From the NCBI GenBank assembly GCA_900556555.1, contig USPF01000078.1:1-7122 (forward strand): 7,122 bases of DNA, given 5' to 3'. The translations under genes were made by a program, and so were the position numbers. The DNA is from an uncultured Blautia sp. (GTDB taxonomy: Bacteria > Bacillota > Clostridia > Lachnospirales > Lachnospiraceae). The notes beneath the pieces are model-generated. The model made no database searches. It was not told the DNA's origin and worked only from the letters and a program-made list of their open reading frames with translations. Positions 1-6,802 of the stretch are shown piece by piece. Each line of letters opens with the position of its first letter. The stretch's first letter is position 1.

Positions 1-39
1 CCTGATGCCGAAATTTTGCCATTTTGCGTAGAAAATCAT

Positions 40-2088
40 TTATAAGTGGCCTAACAATCTCTCATACACTTCACCTTTTTTCTCGCTTCCATGTTCTCCC
101 GCAGGGTGATAAGTCGTTACGACTTCTGCCACTTTTTCACGGATATCCTCTGCATTTACATATGCCATATCCATCAAAGTCTGCAGTTCTTTTAAAAACG
201 TTTCAACTTCAAAAGGAATCGGACATCCGATATGGATCAATTCATTTCTTGTTTTCTTCAGACCTTCCTCGGCCATCAGTTTCTCTTCATAAAGCTTTTC
301 TCCCGGTCTCAGTCCGGTATACTCTACTTTTATATCAATATCAGGCTTCATGCCGGACAGCTTGATCAGGTTTCTTGCCAATGTATCAATCTTCACCGGG
401 CTTCCCATATCAAGTACAAAGATCTCACCGCCATGAGCATACGTTCCTGCCTGCAGCACCAGACTGACAGCTTCAGGGATCGTCATAAAATAACGGATAA
501 TATCCGGATGTGTGACTGTGACCGGACCTCCTGCTGCAATCTGCTTTTTAAACAGCGGAATTACCGATCCATTGCTTCCCAGCACGTTTCCAAAACGAAC
601 TGCTACAAATTCGGTCTTGATATCTGCCGAAAATTTCTGTTTTACCATTGCACCGTCTTCATCATCAGCATGTGCATACAGAATTGGCAGCTTTTCCGGT
701 GTTCCGTCTTTGATCATACGGTCAAAAGACTGGATGATCATCTCGCAAAGTCGCTTACTTGCTCCCATAATATTTGTCGGATTGACCGCCTTATCTGTAC
801 TAATCAGCACAAATCTCTGACAGCCGTTCATCATTGCTGCATATGCAGTCTTGTAAGTTCCGATCGCATTGTTTTTGATGGATTCACACGGACTGTCTTC
901 CATAAGAGGCACATGCTTGTGAGCAGCCGCATGGTACACAACATCCGGTTTATACGTCTCAAAGACAGAATTGATTCTTCTGGAATCCCGGATAGAACCG
1001 ACTAAAACGACCAGATTCAGATTTGGGTATTTCTTTCTCAGCTCTTGCTGAATATCATATGCGTTATTTTCATAGATATCAAAAATAATGAGTTGTTTCG
1101 GGTTATATGAAGCAATCTGACGACAAAGCCCGGAACCGATACTTCCGCCTCCTCCGGTCACCATTACCTTCTTGCCATTGATAAACTCATGGATCTCTTC
1201 CATATTGACTTTGATCGGATCACGTCCGAGCAGTTCCTCTACAGCCACATCCCGCAGCGCACTCACTTTTACTTCTCCGGTAAGGAACTGATAGACTCCC
1301 GGCAGGTTCTTCAGTTCACATCCCGTCTCTTTACAAATATTTAAAATATCACGTTTTTCTTCTGCTGTCGCACTTGGAAGCGCCACAATGATCTTATCAA
1401 TATGATAACGCTCCACACAGGACATAATATCATCCCGCCCTCCGACAATCGGAACGCCCTCTATGTATCTTCCCCATTTATTCGGATTGTCATCGATAAT
1501 GCAGCATACAATATCTTTCAGTTCCTGTGCCGTCTTGATATCACGCAGAATAATCTGACCGGCCTTTCCTCCTCCGATCAAAAGCACTTTCTTTGCTTTT
1601 GCAATCTCTTCTTCTTTTTTTCGCTTACTTCTCTCCAGTAAGACAAACCGGTATGCAAACCGCACTGCCAGAGTCAGCCCAAACTGGACCATAATTCCGA
1701 AGAAATAATAGGACATCGGCATTCTTCTAAACAGGAATGTAATTCCCACACAGTGAAATACAAATGTAATTGCTGTCGCAAGTATCATTCTCATCAATTC
1801 ACTGTAACTTGCAAACCGCCAGATACTGTTGTACAGACGTAAACGTAAAAACACAAACAATGAAAACACTGCATAAATTCCGATAAACTTGAAATAAGCT
1901 CCCAGATATTCTTTCGGTATCAAAGAATATCTGCAGTCAAACCGAAACCACAGTGCCAGAAAAAACGACAAAATAATTGCAATTGCATCATACCCGGCCA
2001 GTGCTATAGATACAACCTGCCAGTGTTCAAGTTTCTTTTTCGTATACCGAACCGCATTAGTTTTCTTTTGATTCAATCTTTTTTCCAC
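40..2088 (-). CDS. capD: Membrane-bound UDP-sugar 4,6-dehydratase (CapD/PglF/FlaA1 large type)
   Basis: Predicted inner-membrane nucleotide-sugar dehydratase that would make a 4-keto-6-deoxy UDP-sugar, probably from UDP-GlcNAc, as precursor for the first sugar of a surface glycan. Seen in the 682 residues: four hydrophobic spans (about 24-48, 64-84, 100-120, 124-146), a first Rossmann-like domain with GGGKAG (172-177), then the catalytic SDR domain with TGGGGSIGSG (311-320), HAAAHKHVP (387-395), STDKA (430-434), MGASK (441-445), VRFGNVLGS (497-505) and TGLRPGEKLYEE (591-602). The usual SDR tyrosine is methionine (M441, with K445), as known for large WbpM/PglF-type enzymes. Full length for the family. 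The start is GTG, with GGGAGG seven bases upstream. It is separated from the LCP gene by a terminator, so it probably begins a second transcription unit running off the left edge. The exact substrate cannot be read from sequence; the family call is firm. Confidence 0.95.
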   Translation of the reverse strand: MEKRLNQKKTNAVRYTKKKLEHWQVVSIALAGYDAIAIILSFFLALWFRFDCRYSLIPKEYLGAYFKFIGIYAVFSLFVFLRLRLYNSIWRFASYSELMRMILATAITFVFHCVGITFLFRRMPMSYYFFGIMVQFGLTLAVRFAYRFVLLERSKRKKEEEIAKAKKVLLIGGGKAGQIILRDIKTAQELKDIVCCIIDDNPNKWGRYIEGVPIVGGRDDIMSCVERYHIDKIIVALPSATAEEKRDILNICKETGCELKNLPGVYQFLTGEVKVSALRDVAVEELLGRDPIKVNMEEIHEFINGKKVMVTGGGGSIGSGLCRQIASYNPKQLIIFDIYENNAYDIQQELRKKYPNLNLVVLVGSIRDSRRINSVFETYKPDVVYHAAAHKHVPLMEDSPCESIKNNAIGTYKTAYAAMMNGCQRFVLISTDKAVNPTNIMGASKRLCEMIIQSFDRMIKDGTPEKLPILYAHADDEDGAMVKQKFSADIKTEFVAVRFGNVLGSNGSVIPLFKKQIAAGGPVTVTHPDIIRYFMTIPEAVSLVLQAGTYAHGGEIFVLDMGSPVKIDTLARNLIKLSGMKPDIDIKVEYTGLRPGEKLYEEKLMAEEGLKKTRNELIHIGCPIPFEVETFLKELQTLMDMAYVNAEDIREKVAEVVTTYHPAGEHGSEKKGEVYERLLGHL

Positions 2089-2095
2089 AAAATTT

Positions 2096-2100
2096 CCTCC
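2096..2100 (-). promoter_or_regulatory. Ribosome binding site fixing the GTG start of capD
   Basis: GGAGG (GGGAGG with 2101) lies seven bases before GTG at 2088-2086. An upstream ATG at 2113 is out of frame with it and reads only 18 codons, so the GTG is the best supported start. The nine bases just 5' of the SD (2109-2101 on the minus strand) are the complement of 2194-2186. Confidence 0.8.
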
Positions 2101-2166
2101 CGCTTCTTTCCATTCTCAAGATTTTTGGATCACTTTTCCTATCCTTTTTCCATCCCCAAGTCCGCA

Positions 2167-2191
2167 TTCTTTATAAAATTTTTATAAAGAA
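2167..2191. repeat. Perfect AT-rich palindrome with 12-bp arms upstream of capD
   Basis: TTCTTTATAAAA and TTTTATAAAGAA form two perfect 12-bp arms around a single central base. With one bulged base (2166) the pairing extends three more pairs, CGC/GCG, using 2192-2194 and 2163-2165. As DNA it could be an operator with an odd centre. As RNA on the minus strand it would form a hairpin near the predicted 5' end of the capD transcript. It contains TTTATAAA twice, 11 bp apart. No regulator is identified. Confidence 0.7.
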
Positions 2192-2205
2192 GCGTCATCA
2201 ATTTC

Positions 2206-2234
2206 ACTTTACTACAAATTCTGCTATTTTTCAA
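2206..2234 (-). promoter_or_regulatory. Candidate promoter for capD unit
   Basis: Minus strand TTGAAA (2234-2229), 17-bp spacer, TAAAGT (2211-2206): 5/6 and 4/6 matches to the housekeeping consensus. It would start RNA near 2199, about 110 bases before the GTG, with the palindrome near the 5' end. A competing match is TAAACA-17-TAAAAT further upstream, overlapping the 2269-2280 palindrome. The choice between them is uncertain. Confidence 0.35.
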
Positions 2235-2320
2235 CTCTGCTCGTTATTTTATGCAATAATTTTACATTTGTTTATAAACATACTGCTTCACATATATCTA
2301 TTTTAATACACCTGCACATG

Positions 2321-2365
2321 AAAAAAGCCGCAGATTCCATTGCCAATACAATGAAAACTGCGGTC
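2321..2365 (-). terminator. Intrinsic terminator after the LCP gene
   Basis: On the minus strand CCGCAG (2363-2358) pairs with CTGCGG (2333-2328). A further stem CAATG-rich section inside it carries one mismatch, and a six-T run follows immediately (2326-2321). It begins about 22 bases past the LCP stop codon. It ends the phosphatase-to-LCP operon and separates it from capD, unless RNA polymerase reads through under some condition. Confidence 0.88.
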
Positions 2366-2386
2366 TTTCAACTGAACTACGATATA

Positions 2387-3820
2387 TTATTGACCAGATA
2401 ATATTTGCTGCATTTTCTGTGTGATCATCGCTACAGAAGCCCCGTCCGGCCACATAACATATAACGGCTGTGCTCCGGAAGAAAAGCATGTCTGCGTATC
2501 TCCGTTACCTACGGCTGCTGTAGACTCGATCTGCCAGCTTCCTCCTTCGGAAAGCTGCATATTTATAAATTTAGCCATCTCATCGCTTGTCATATTTGTC
2601 TCCACACTGTTGGATACACTGGAGATGATCGATGATGCCTTTGTCAAAATGGCAGGACTCATAGCCTTGTTCAGAATCGCTGTGAGAACAGCTTCCTGAT
2701 TTCGTCCGCGCTGGTTATCTCCATCTTCAAAGCTGTGTCTCTCTCTTGAGAATGCAAGTGCAGCTTTTCCATCCAGATGGTTTGTTCCCTGATTAAAGTG
2801 ATATCCTCCGGCTTCAAATTCGTACTCTGACTGAACGTCTACTCCTCCAAGTGCATCGACGATCGTCATCAGTGATGTAAAGTTTACTCGTGCGTAATAG
2901 GTAATATCAATTCCATATAAACTTTCCAATGTCTCCATGGACTTATCTACTCCATAAATACCTGCATGGGTAAGCTTGTCTCTCTGCTCTCCCGAAACTC
3001 CCGGAATTGGTACGTAATAGTCTCTCGGTGTAGATGTGAGCAGGATTTTTCTTGTCTTTGGATTGACTGTCATAATAATATTGACATCACTCCGGCTGGT
3101 CGTAGAGATTTCACCCGATACATCAATACCACTGATATAGACATTAAATGGCTCATTTACATCTTTTTCTTCTTTTACAATCTCTGTCTCGATTCCATAC
3201 TGATATAACACTTTTACCTGAGAAGAATAATCATCAATACTTTCCTCAATCACGCTTGCCAGCGCTTCATTATAAATCGCAGCGTCAACTCTTCCCCACA
3301 GAAGGGCTTCTGCTTCTTCCTGGATTGTGGCATATTCCTGTACCTTGACAGTTCTTCCAACGGACTTCTGAACGTCTTCCAGCATCTTATTTGTATTTTC
3401 AGTATCCAGACTTGTCTGAATACCATAACGATATTCTTTCGCATCCATCAACGTCTCGGCCGGATCATCTGCCCGTACAACAACGATCATATTGTCTGTC
3501 TTATACGTTGCTCCGCCTACATCGCCTAACAGTTTGTCTGCTTTATAAATAGAGAAGATACCTGCTGCCATCAGGATATCTACCAGGATACTGATCACAA
3601 TCCCGACGATATATCCCTTTCCCCGCAAAAACTGTAAACCAAATGCGACGCCAAACAATACCACAAGAACAACACCTATCGGAATCAGGTATTTTCCCGG
3701 AATCATCCCATTATTTCCTGCCAGTACTAAAAGCAGAATGGATAAGATCAATTGTATCAATGTAATACAAATTCCAGCTACATGGTATTTTCTTCTCGTT
3801 TTTTTTCGTTTGTTCTTCAC
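2387..3820 (-). CDS. LCP (LytR-CpsA-Psr) family polymer-to-wall ligase with accessory domain
   Basis: Predicted membrane phosphotransferase that moves a lipid-linked glycan onto peptidoglycan. The 477 residues show a basic start, three hydrophobic spans (about 14-34, 44-65, 69-92), an extracytoplasmic accessory region (about 105-215), then the LCP core (about 226-385). Core landmarks: NVYISGIDVSGE (227-238), RSD (243-245), TSTPRD (262-267), KLTHAGIYG (282-290), NFTSLMTIVDALGGVDV (313-329), FSRERH (357-362), and DNQRGRNQ (368-375). The arginines of the last two motifs and of TPRD are those known to bind the polyprenyl pyrophosphate in the family. The start is GTG, with AGGAGG eight bases upstream (3829-3834), 19 bp after the Ig-like gene. 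Three spans plus accessory plus LCP core matches streptococcal CpsA layout. Here the gene is last rather than first in the operon. Confidence 0.95.
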   Translation of the reverse strand: MKNKRKKTRRKYHVAGICITLIQLILSILLLVLAGNNGMIPGKYLIPIGVVLVVLFGVAFGLQFLRGKGYIVGIVISILVDILMAAGIFSIYKADKLLGDVGGATYKTDNMIVVVRADDPAETLMDAKEYRYGIQTSLDTENTNKMLEDVQKSVGRTVKVQEYATIQEEAEALLWGRVDAAIYNEALASVIEESIDDYSSQVKVLYQYGIETEIVKEEKDVNEPFNVYISGIDVSGEISTTSRSDVNIIMTVNPKTRKILLTSTPRDYYVPIPGVSGEQRDKLTHAGIYGVDKSMETLESLYGIDITYYARVNFTSLMTIVDALGGVDVQSEYEFEAGGYHFNQGTNHLDGKAALAFSRERHSFEDGDNQRGRNQEAVLTAILNKAMSPAILTKASSIISSVSNSVETNMTSDEMAKFINMQLSEGGSWQIESTAAVGNGDTQTCFSSGAQPLYVMWPDGASVAMITQKMQQILSGQ

Positions 3821-3839
3821 TGCACGCTCCTCCTTTAGT

Positions 3840-4430
3840 TTAGTGAACCGTCAGAGTTAAATTCTGTGGGTCCGATGTATTTCCTGCACTGTCTCTTACT
3901 GTATATGTCAGCTGGTAGACACCCGGCTGAGCAATATCATATGCTCCGTCTACTGTAATTGCAGCTTTCAGAGTCTCCGGACTGTCCGTATCATCTGACA
4001 CTGATGCAATATATCCCATTGGATCAAACGGTCCTCCGACCGGAACATCTGCACTGCCGGTTGTAAGCTGCAATGTCGGACGTCCCCCGCCCGTCTGGGC
4101 ATCTCCCGTAAGATACTCCACCTCTTTTGTTGCTGTCCCTACATTCTGATGCTTATCTAACACTCCATAATATACAATTGCTTTATTGTCTTTGACCGGA
4201 ACGATCTTTTCTACAAAAACTTCTTTTGTAAGATCTCCATCTTCCTTGTCTTCTGCTTTTACCCCTGCCAGTAAATCTTTTGTCCCGGCGCCCTCCTGGT
4301 AAACAACCGGTTCGTCGCCCACTGTAATTGTAGGCGCATTGTCATCTTGTGCGGAATCTACATATACAATGGCAACCCCTAAGATTACACAGGCTGCAGC
4401 CAATATGACCCCCAATAATCCTCGCTTCAT
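3840..4430 (-). CDS. Membrane-anchored protein with two Ig-like (DUF5011-type) domains
   Basis: 196 residues: a single N-terminal hydrophobic span (4-24) preceded by KR, consistent with a signal anchor facing outward, then two beta-rich repeats of about 75-80 residues. Repeat 1 (32-106) has AEDKEDGDLT (59-68), the hallmark of DUF5011/Cry22-like Ig domains. Repeat 2 (118-196) ends with GVYQLTYTVRDSAGNTS (170-186), also typical. A glycine-rich linker (109-116) joins them. No lipobox, LPXTG motif or catalytic motif is seen. The ATG follows GAGGAT at a good distance and lies 12 bp after the kinase gene. Position between kinase and LCP ligase suggests a surface accessory of capsule assembly, for example a partner of the LCP protein or adaptor. 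That role is inference; the domain call is from motif recognition. Confidence 0.85.
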   Translation of the reverse strand: MKRGLLGVILAAACVILGVAIVYVDSAQDDNAPTITVGDEPVVYQEGAGTKDLLAGVKAEDKEDGDLTKEVFVEKIVPVKDNKAIVYYGVLDKHQNVGTATKEVEYLTGDAQTGGGRPTLQLTTGSADVPVGGPFDPMGYIASVSDDTDSPETLKAAITVDGAYDIAQPGVYQLTYTVRDSAGNTSDPQNLTLTVH

Positions 4431-4442
4431 TTCATCTATCCT

Positions 4443-5120
4443 CTATTTCTTTTCTCCGTAATTCCCATAATATTTTCCATAATATTTATTCTGGTTCATA
4501 TCTACTTTGTTAAGAACCACTCCTAAAATCGGACACTCTGAACGCTCCAGCTGCTTTTTGATTGTCTTGGCAAACTTACGGCTGATCACATTCGCAGAAA
4601 CAACAAGTACAGATGCATCACAAACTTTCGCTATGATCGCAGCATCAATGACATTCCCAAGCGGAGGAGCATCAATAATAATATAATCATACACCTTTCT
4701 TCCGCTTGTAATCAGACCTTCAAACTTTTCCTGCCCTAACAGCTCTGCCGGATTAGGCGGCACAATTCCTGCAAAGATCATCATCAGGTTTTCTATCTGT
4801 GTCTTGCACACTACATCCTCCACTTTCTCTTTTCCGGACAGAAAATGGCTGAGCCCTTTCAGTTCTCCATGCACTCCATGCCGGCCGGCGAGTACAGACT
4901 TACGCAGATCTGCATCTACGAACAGTACTTTTTTTCCACTTTGTGCCAATGATTCAGCAACAGACAGAGACACTGTACTTTTCCCTTCACCCGGTGTACA
5001 GCTTGTAAACACCAGTACTTTATTTTTTTCTCCCGAAAACTCGATATTTGTTCTCAGCATTTTATATGCTTCGTCACTTCGATAGTCTTTTTCCAAATCC
5101 TTTAATTCAACTTCCAGCAT
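4443..5120 (-). CDS. cpsD: Bacterial tyrosine kinase, CpsD/CapB type
   Basis: Cytoplasmic BY-kinase that autophosphorylates on a C-terminal tyrosine cluster and, with the membrane adaptor encoded just upstream, controls polymer synthesis and length. Seen in 225 residues: EAYKMLRTNIEF (17-28), the usual lead-in; Walker A TPGEGKST (42-49); Walker A' VLFVDADLRKS (65-75); Walker B YDYIIIDAPP (144-153); NKVD (204-207); and a short tail with tyrosines 213, 214, 217, 218 and 221 separated by G, K and N. No membrane span is present, so it depends on the separate adaptor, as in Firmicutes and unlike fused proteobacterial Wzc. The length is normal. The ATG is 26 bp after the adaptor stop, with a modest AAAGGG SD. 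The tail tyrosines would be the substrate of the phosphatase at the start of the operon. Confidence 0.95.
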   Translation of the reverse strand: MLEVELKDLEKDYRSDEAYKMLRTNIEFSGEKNKVLVFTSCTPGEGKSTVSLSVAESLAQSGKKVLFVDADLRKSVLAGRHGVHGELKGLSHFLSGKEKVEDVVCKTQIENLMMIFAGIVPPNPAELLGQEKFEGLITSGRKVYDYIIIDAPPLGNVIDAAIIAKVCDASVLVVSANVISRKFAKTIKKQLERSECPILGVVLNKVDMNQNKYYGKYYGNYGEKK

Positions 5121-5146
5121 CTTATTTTCCCTTTCTGATTGTTCTT

Positions 5147-5905
5147 CTATTCCTTCCGAAATACTCTTTGGCTAAAGCTCTTCTTATTTTCTTTTATATC
5201 AGATGTATCAGATGCGACTGGAATAGAGGACAAGACTGTCAATTCCAGATAATGTTCAACATCATCTGGTGTCTTGATCGAATCATCTAAAACATAACGC
5301 ACGATGATCACTGCAAATGCAATAAGTACTCCCAGAATACCACCAAACATTGCATTTTTCATTGTATTCGGAGAACTGGGGCTCTTTGGCAGATTGCCTT
5401 CTTCTACTGTATTGACGGAATCTGCATAGGTAATATCTTTAATCTGTACACTTGCAACCTCACGAACTGTATCAGCCAGCTCTTTTGCAAGTTTTGGATT
5501 TTCATTTTTTACAGAAATACTCAAAATCCGGGTGTCGGCTGCATTCGATACGGTGATCGCATCACTGAGTTTATCCGGATCCATATCAACTCCTAAAATA
5601 TTGATCACCTGTTCCATAACGGAACGGCTTTTTACAAGCTCTACGTAGTCTTTGATCAACTGAGATCCCACCTGAAGATCACCTGATGTAACAGCTGTTT
5701 CACTGTCTTGCTTTGACAGGACATACATCTTTGTTGTAGATGTATACATTGGCGTCACAAATAATTTTGTAACCAGAATTGCAGCGAACGCCATTAAAAT
5801 TCCCGCCAAAATGACCAGATGTACTTTTCTGAGTATTGATTTACACAGATCTAACAGGTCTATCCCATCATTTACTGTTCTCGTATTCATGTTATTCTGA
5901 CTCAT
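5147..5905 (-). CDS. cpsC: Wzz-type chain-length adaptor and kinase modulator, CpsC/CapA type
   Basis: Inner-membrane polysaccharide co-polymerase that sets chain length and activates the BY-kinase. The 252 residues have the family's layout: a short cytoplasmic N-terminus with GIDLLDLCKSILRK (14-27), first span about 28-50, an extracytoplasmic domain with YTSTTKMYVL (54-63) and the predicted helix SQLIKDYVELVKSRSVMEQV (81-100), the proline-rich LPKSPSSPN (172-180) before the second span (about 185-206), then a cytoplasmic tail with DDSIKTPDDVEHYLELTVLSSIP (207-229), the part that contacts the kinase in known homologues. Its ATG overlaps the 3' end of the phosphatase gene by 14 bp and has only a weak A/G-rich SD, which suggests translational coupling. 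ATG at residue 6 has no better SD. Confidence 0.94.
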   Translation of the reverse strand: MSQNNMNTRTVNDGIDLLDLCKSILRKVHLVILAGILMAFAAILVTKLFVTPMYTSTTKMYVLSKQDSETAVTSGDLQVGSQLIKDYVELVKSRSVMEQVINILGVDMDPDKLSDAITVSNAADTRILSISVKNENPKLAKELADTVREVASVQIKDITYADSVNTVEEGNLPKSPSSPNTMKNAMFGGILGVLIAFAVIIVRYVLDDSIKTPDDVEHYLELTVLSSIPVASDTSDIKENKKSFSQRVFRKE

Positions 5906-6629
5906 TTTCTTTTCTTTTTTTCAGCAGCTCTTTTGCATTGCTGAAAAATATCCTCCTCATGTATTCTTTTCCATATTTTCGTTCTACATACTCTGCCGCC
6001 TTTTGCATTCTCGGCTCTCTGTATTCTATCCCGTGAGCATCTGTTCCGACACAATGCACCATCTGCTGAGCCAGAAGCTGTCTGACAAACTTTTTAACTT
6101 TTCTTCCACTTCCACCTGTGATGCTGCTGGAATTGATCTGTATCAATGTTCCCATCTTCCATAAATACTCGATCCGCTCCGGCTTGTCCAGTAAACACAT
6201 ATATCTCTCTGCATGTGCCAGTATCACTTCATACCCTGCCATCTGCACAGTCTGTATTCCCTGCTGAATATAGGAGAAACTATCCATCGGAGAGAACTCC
6301 AAAAGTACGCACGCTCTTTTGTTCATAGATAAAACGGTTCCGGCTTTTAGTTTTTCAGGTATATCCTGCCCAAAAAACACTTCTGTCCCCAGATAAACAC
6401 GAAATTTTTTATCGATTTTTTCAGCTTCTCTTCTAACTAATCTCAATTTTTTCCTAAGTACTTTCGGACTTTCTTTCCCCCGCTTTGGATGATGATGCGG
6501 TGTGGCTATAATACAGCGGATTCCTTCCTGATACGCAATTTGAAGCATCTGAACAGTCTCTTCTATACTTTCTGCCCCATCATCTACTTCAGGTAAAATA
6601 TGGCAATGCATATCAATATATCCACTCAT
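5892..6629 (-). CDS. cpsB: PHP-family protein-tyrosine phosphatase, CpsB/CapC type
   Basis: Manganese-dependent phosphatase expected to dephosphorylate the kinase tail and close the phosphorylation cycle that governs capsule synthesis. With the start used here it has 245 residues. Metal-site motifs visible in order: DMHCHILPEVDDG (6-18), ATPHHH (42-47), GTE (81-83), LAHAERY (137-143) and GTDAHG (195-200), all characteristic of the CpsB branch of PHP proteins. No signal peptide or span is seen, so it is cytoplasmic. The start chosen is the ATG at 6629: AGGAGG (6638-6643) is eight bases before it but only two bases before the ATG at 6635. The alternative would add just two residues. It is the first gene of the operon, about 35 bases after the predicted RNA start, and its end overlaps the adaptor gene by 14 bp. 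Confidence 0.95.
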   Translation of the reverse strand: MSGYIDMHCHILPEVDDGAESIEETVQMLQIAYQEGIRCIIATPHHHPKRGKESPKVLRKKLRLVRREAEKIDKKFRVYLGTEVFFGQDIPEKLKAGTVLSMNKRACVLLEFSPMDSFSYIQQGIQTVQMAGYEVILAHAERYMCLLDKPERIEYLWKMGTLIQINSSSITGGSGRKVKKFVRQLLAQQMVHCVGTDAHGIEYREPRMQKAAEYVERKYGKEYMRRIFFSNAKELLKKRKENESE

Positions 6630-6637
6630 CCACATTT

Positions 6638-6643
6638 CCTCCT
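6638..6643 (-). promoter_or_regulatory. Ribosome binding site that decides the cpsB start
   Basis: Perfect AGGAGG on the minus strand. Two in-frame ATGs follow, at 6635 and 6629. The two-base gap to the first is too short for normal initiation, and the eight-base gap to the second is ideal, so the protein should begin MSGYIDMHCH. Confidence 0.8.
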
Positions 6644-6670
6644 ATTCTAAAAATTTGCAGTCTCTATTCA

Positions 6671-6699
6671 AGAGTATCACTTCTTAATTTTTTTGTCAA
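6671..6699 (-). promoter_or_regulatory. Promoter of the cps regulatory operon
   Basis: Minus strand TTGACA (6699-6694, perfect -35), 17-bp spacer, TACTCT (6676-6671) preceded by TG at the extended -10 position (TGnTACTCT). The predicted RNA start is near 6664, leaving a leader of about 35 bases that contains the AGGAGG. I see no hairpin in this short leader, so no obvious attenuator or LoaP-type leader structure. The -35 is shared with a plus-strand promoter candidate. Confidence 0.75.
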
Positions 6700-6721
6700 T
6701 TTAAAACCGACTTTCCATATT
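6693..6721 (+). promoter_or_regulatory. Candidate divergent promoter for the small hydrophobic peptide gene
   Basis: Plus strand TTGTCA (6693-6698, 5/6), 17-bp spacer, CATATT (6716-6721, 4/6). It would start RNA near 6728, about 75 bases before the ATG at 6803. Other AT-rich -10-like hexamers lie nearer the gene (6761-6766, 6769-6774) but lack a fitting -35. The -35 overlaps the minus-strand -35 almost completely. Confidence 0.4.
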
Positions 6722-6802
6722 TTGCCACCTGTTTCCTGCATATAACAATGCACAAATGTATATACTTCTATAAGAACCGTAGTATCTTAAAAGGAGAAAA
6801 AA

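Larger units (their letters stand above)
2089..2386. other. Intergenic region between LCP and dehydratase genes
   Basis: About 300 bases without a convincing protein gene. Reading on the minus strand it holds, in order, the terminator of the upstream operon, a 12-bp perfect palindrome TGTTTATAAACA (2269-2280), candidate promoter hexamers, a longer AT palindrome (2167-2191), and the SD of the dehydratase gene (GGAGG at 2096-2100). The base composition is clearly more AT-rich than the flanking genes, as expected for a control region. Confidence 0.8.

Noticed and set aside
1..39. Possible next minus-strand gene starting ATG at 39 (MIFYAKWQNF...)
   Set aside because: The ATG directly follows the dehydratase stop, but there is no good SD and only 13 codons are visible, with no recognisable family, so it cannot be called.
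232..1005. 257-residue plus-strand open frame opposite the dehydratase gene
   Set aside because: It lies wholly antisense to a gene with unmistakable motifs, its translation is rich in C, H and R with no family resemblance, and no SD or promoter fits it.
2057..2113. 18-codon minus-strand frame (ATG at 2113) overlapping the capD start, as a possible upstream leader peptide
   Set aside because: No SD precedes it and the coding sequence shows nothing distinctive. An out-of-frame ATG this close to an SD is easily chance.
2298..2489. 63-residue minus-strand frame over the end of the LCP gene and its terminator
   Set aside because: It is a shadow of the LCP gene in another frame, crossing the terminator, with no SD.
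6630..6635. ATG at 6635 as start of the phosphatase
   Set aside because: It is only two bases from AGGAGG. The ATG at 6629 is at the ideal distance and matches the family's usual N-terminus.
6636..6664. Regulatory leader structure (LoaP-type hairpin or riboswitch) before the cps operon
   Set aside because: The predicted leader is about 35 bases and shows no stem of useful length.
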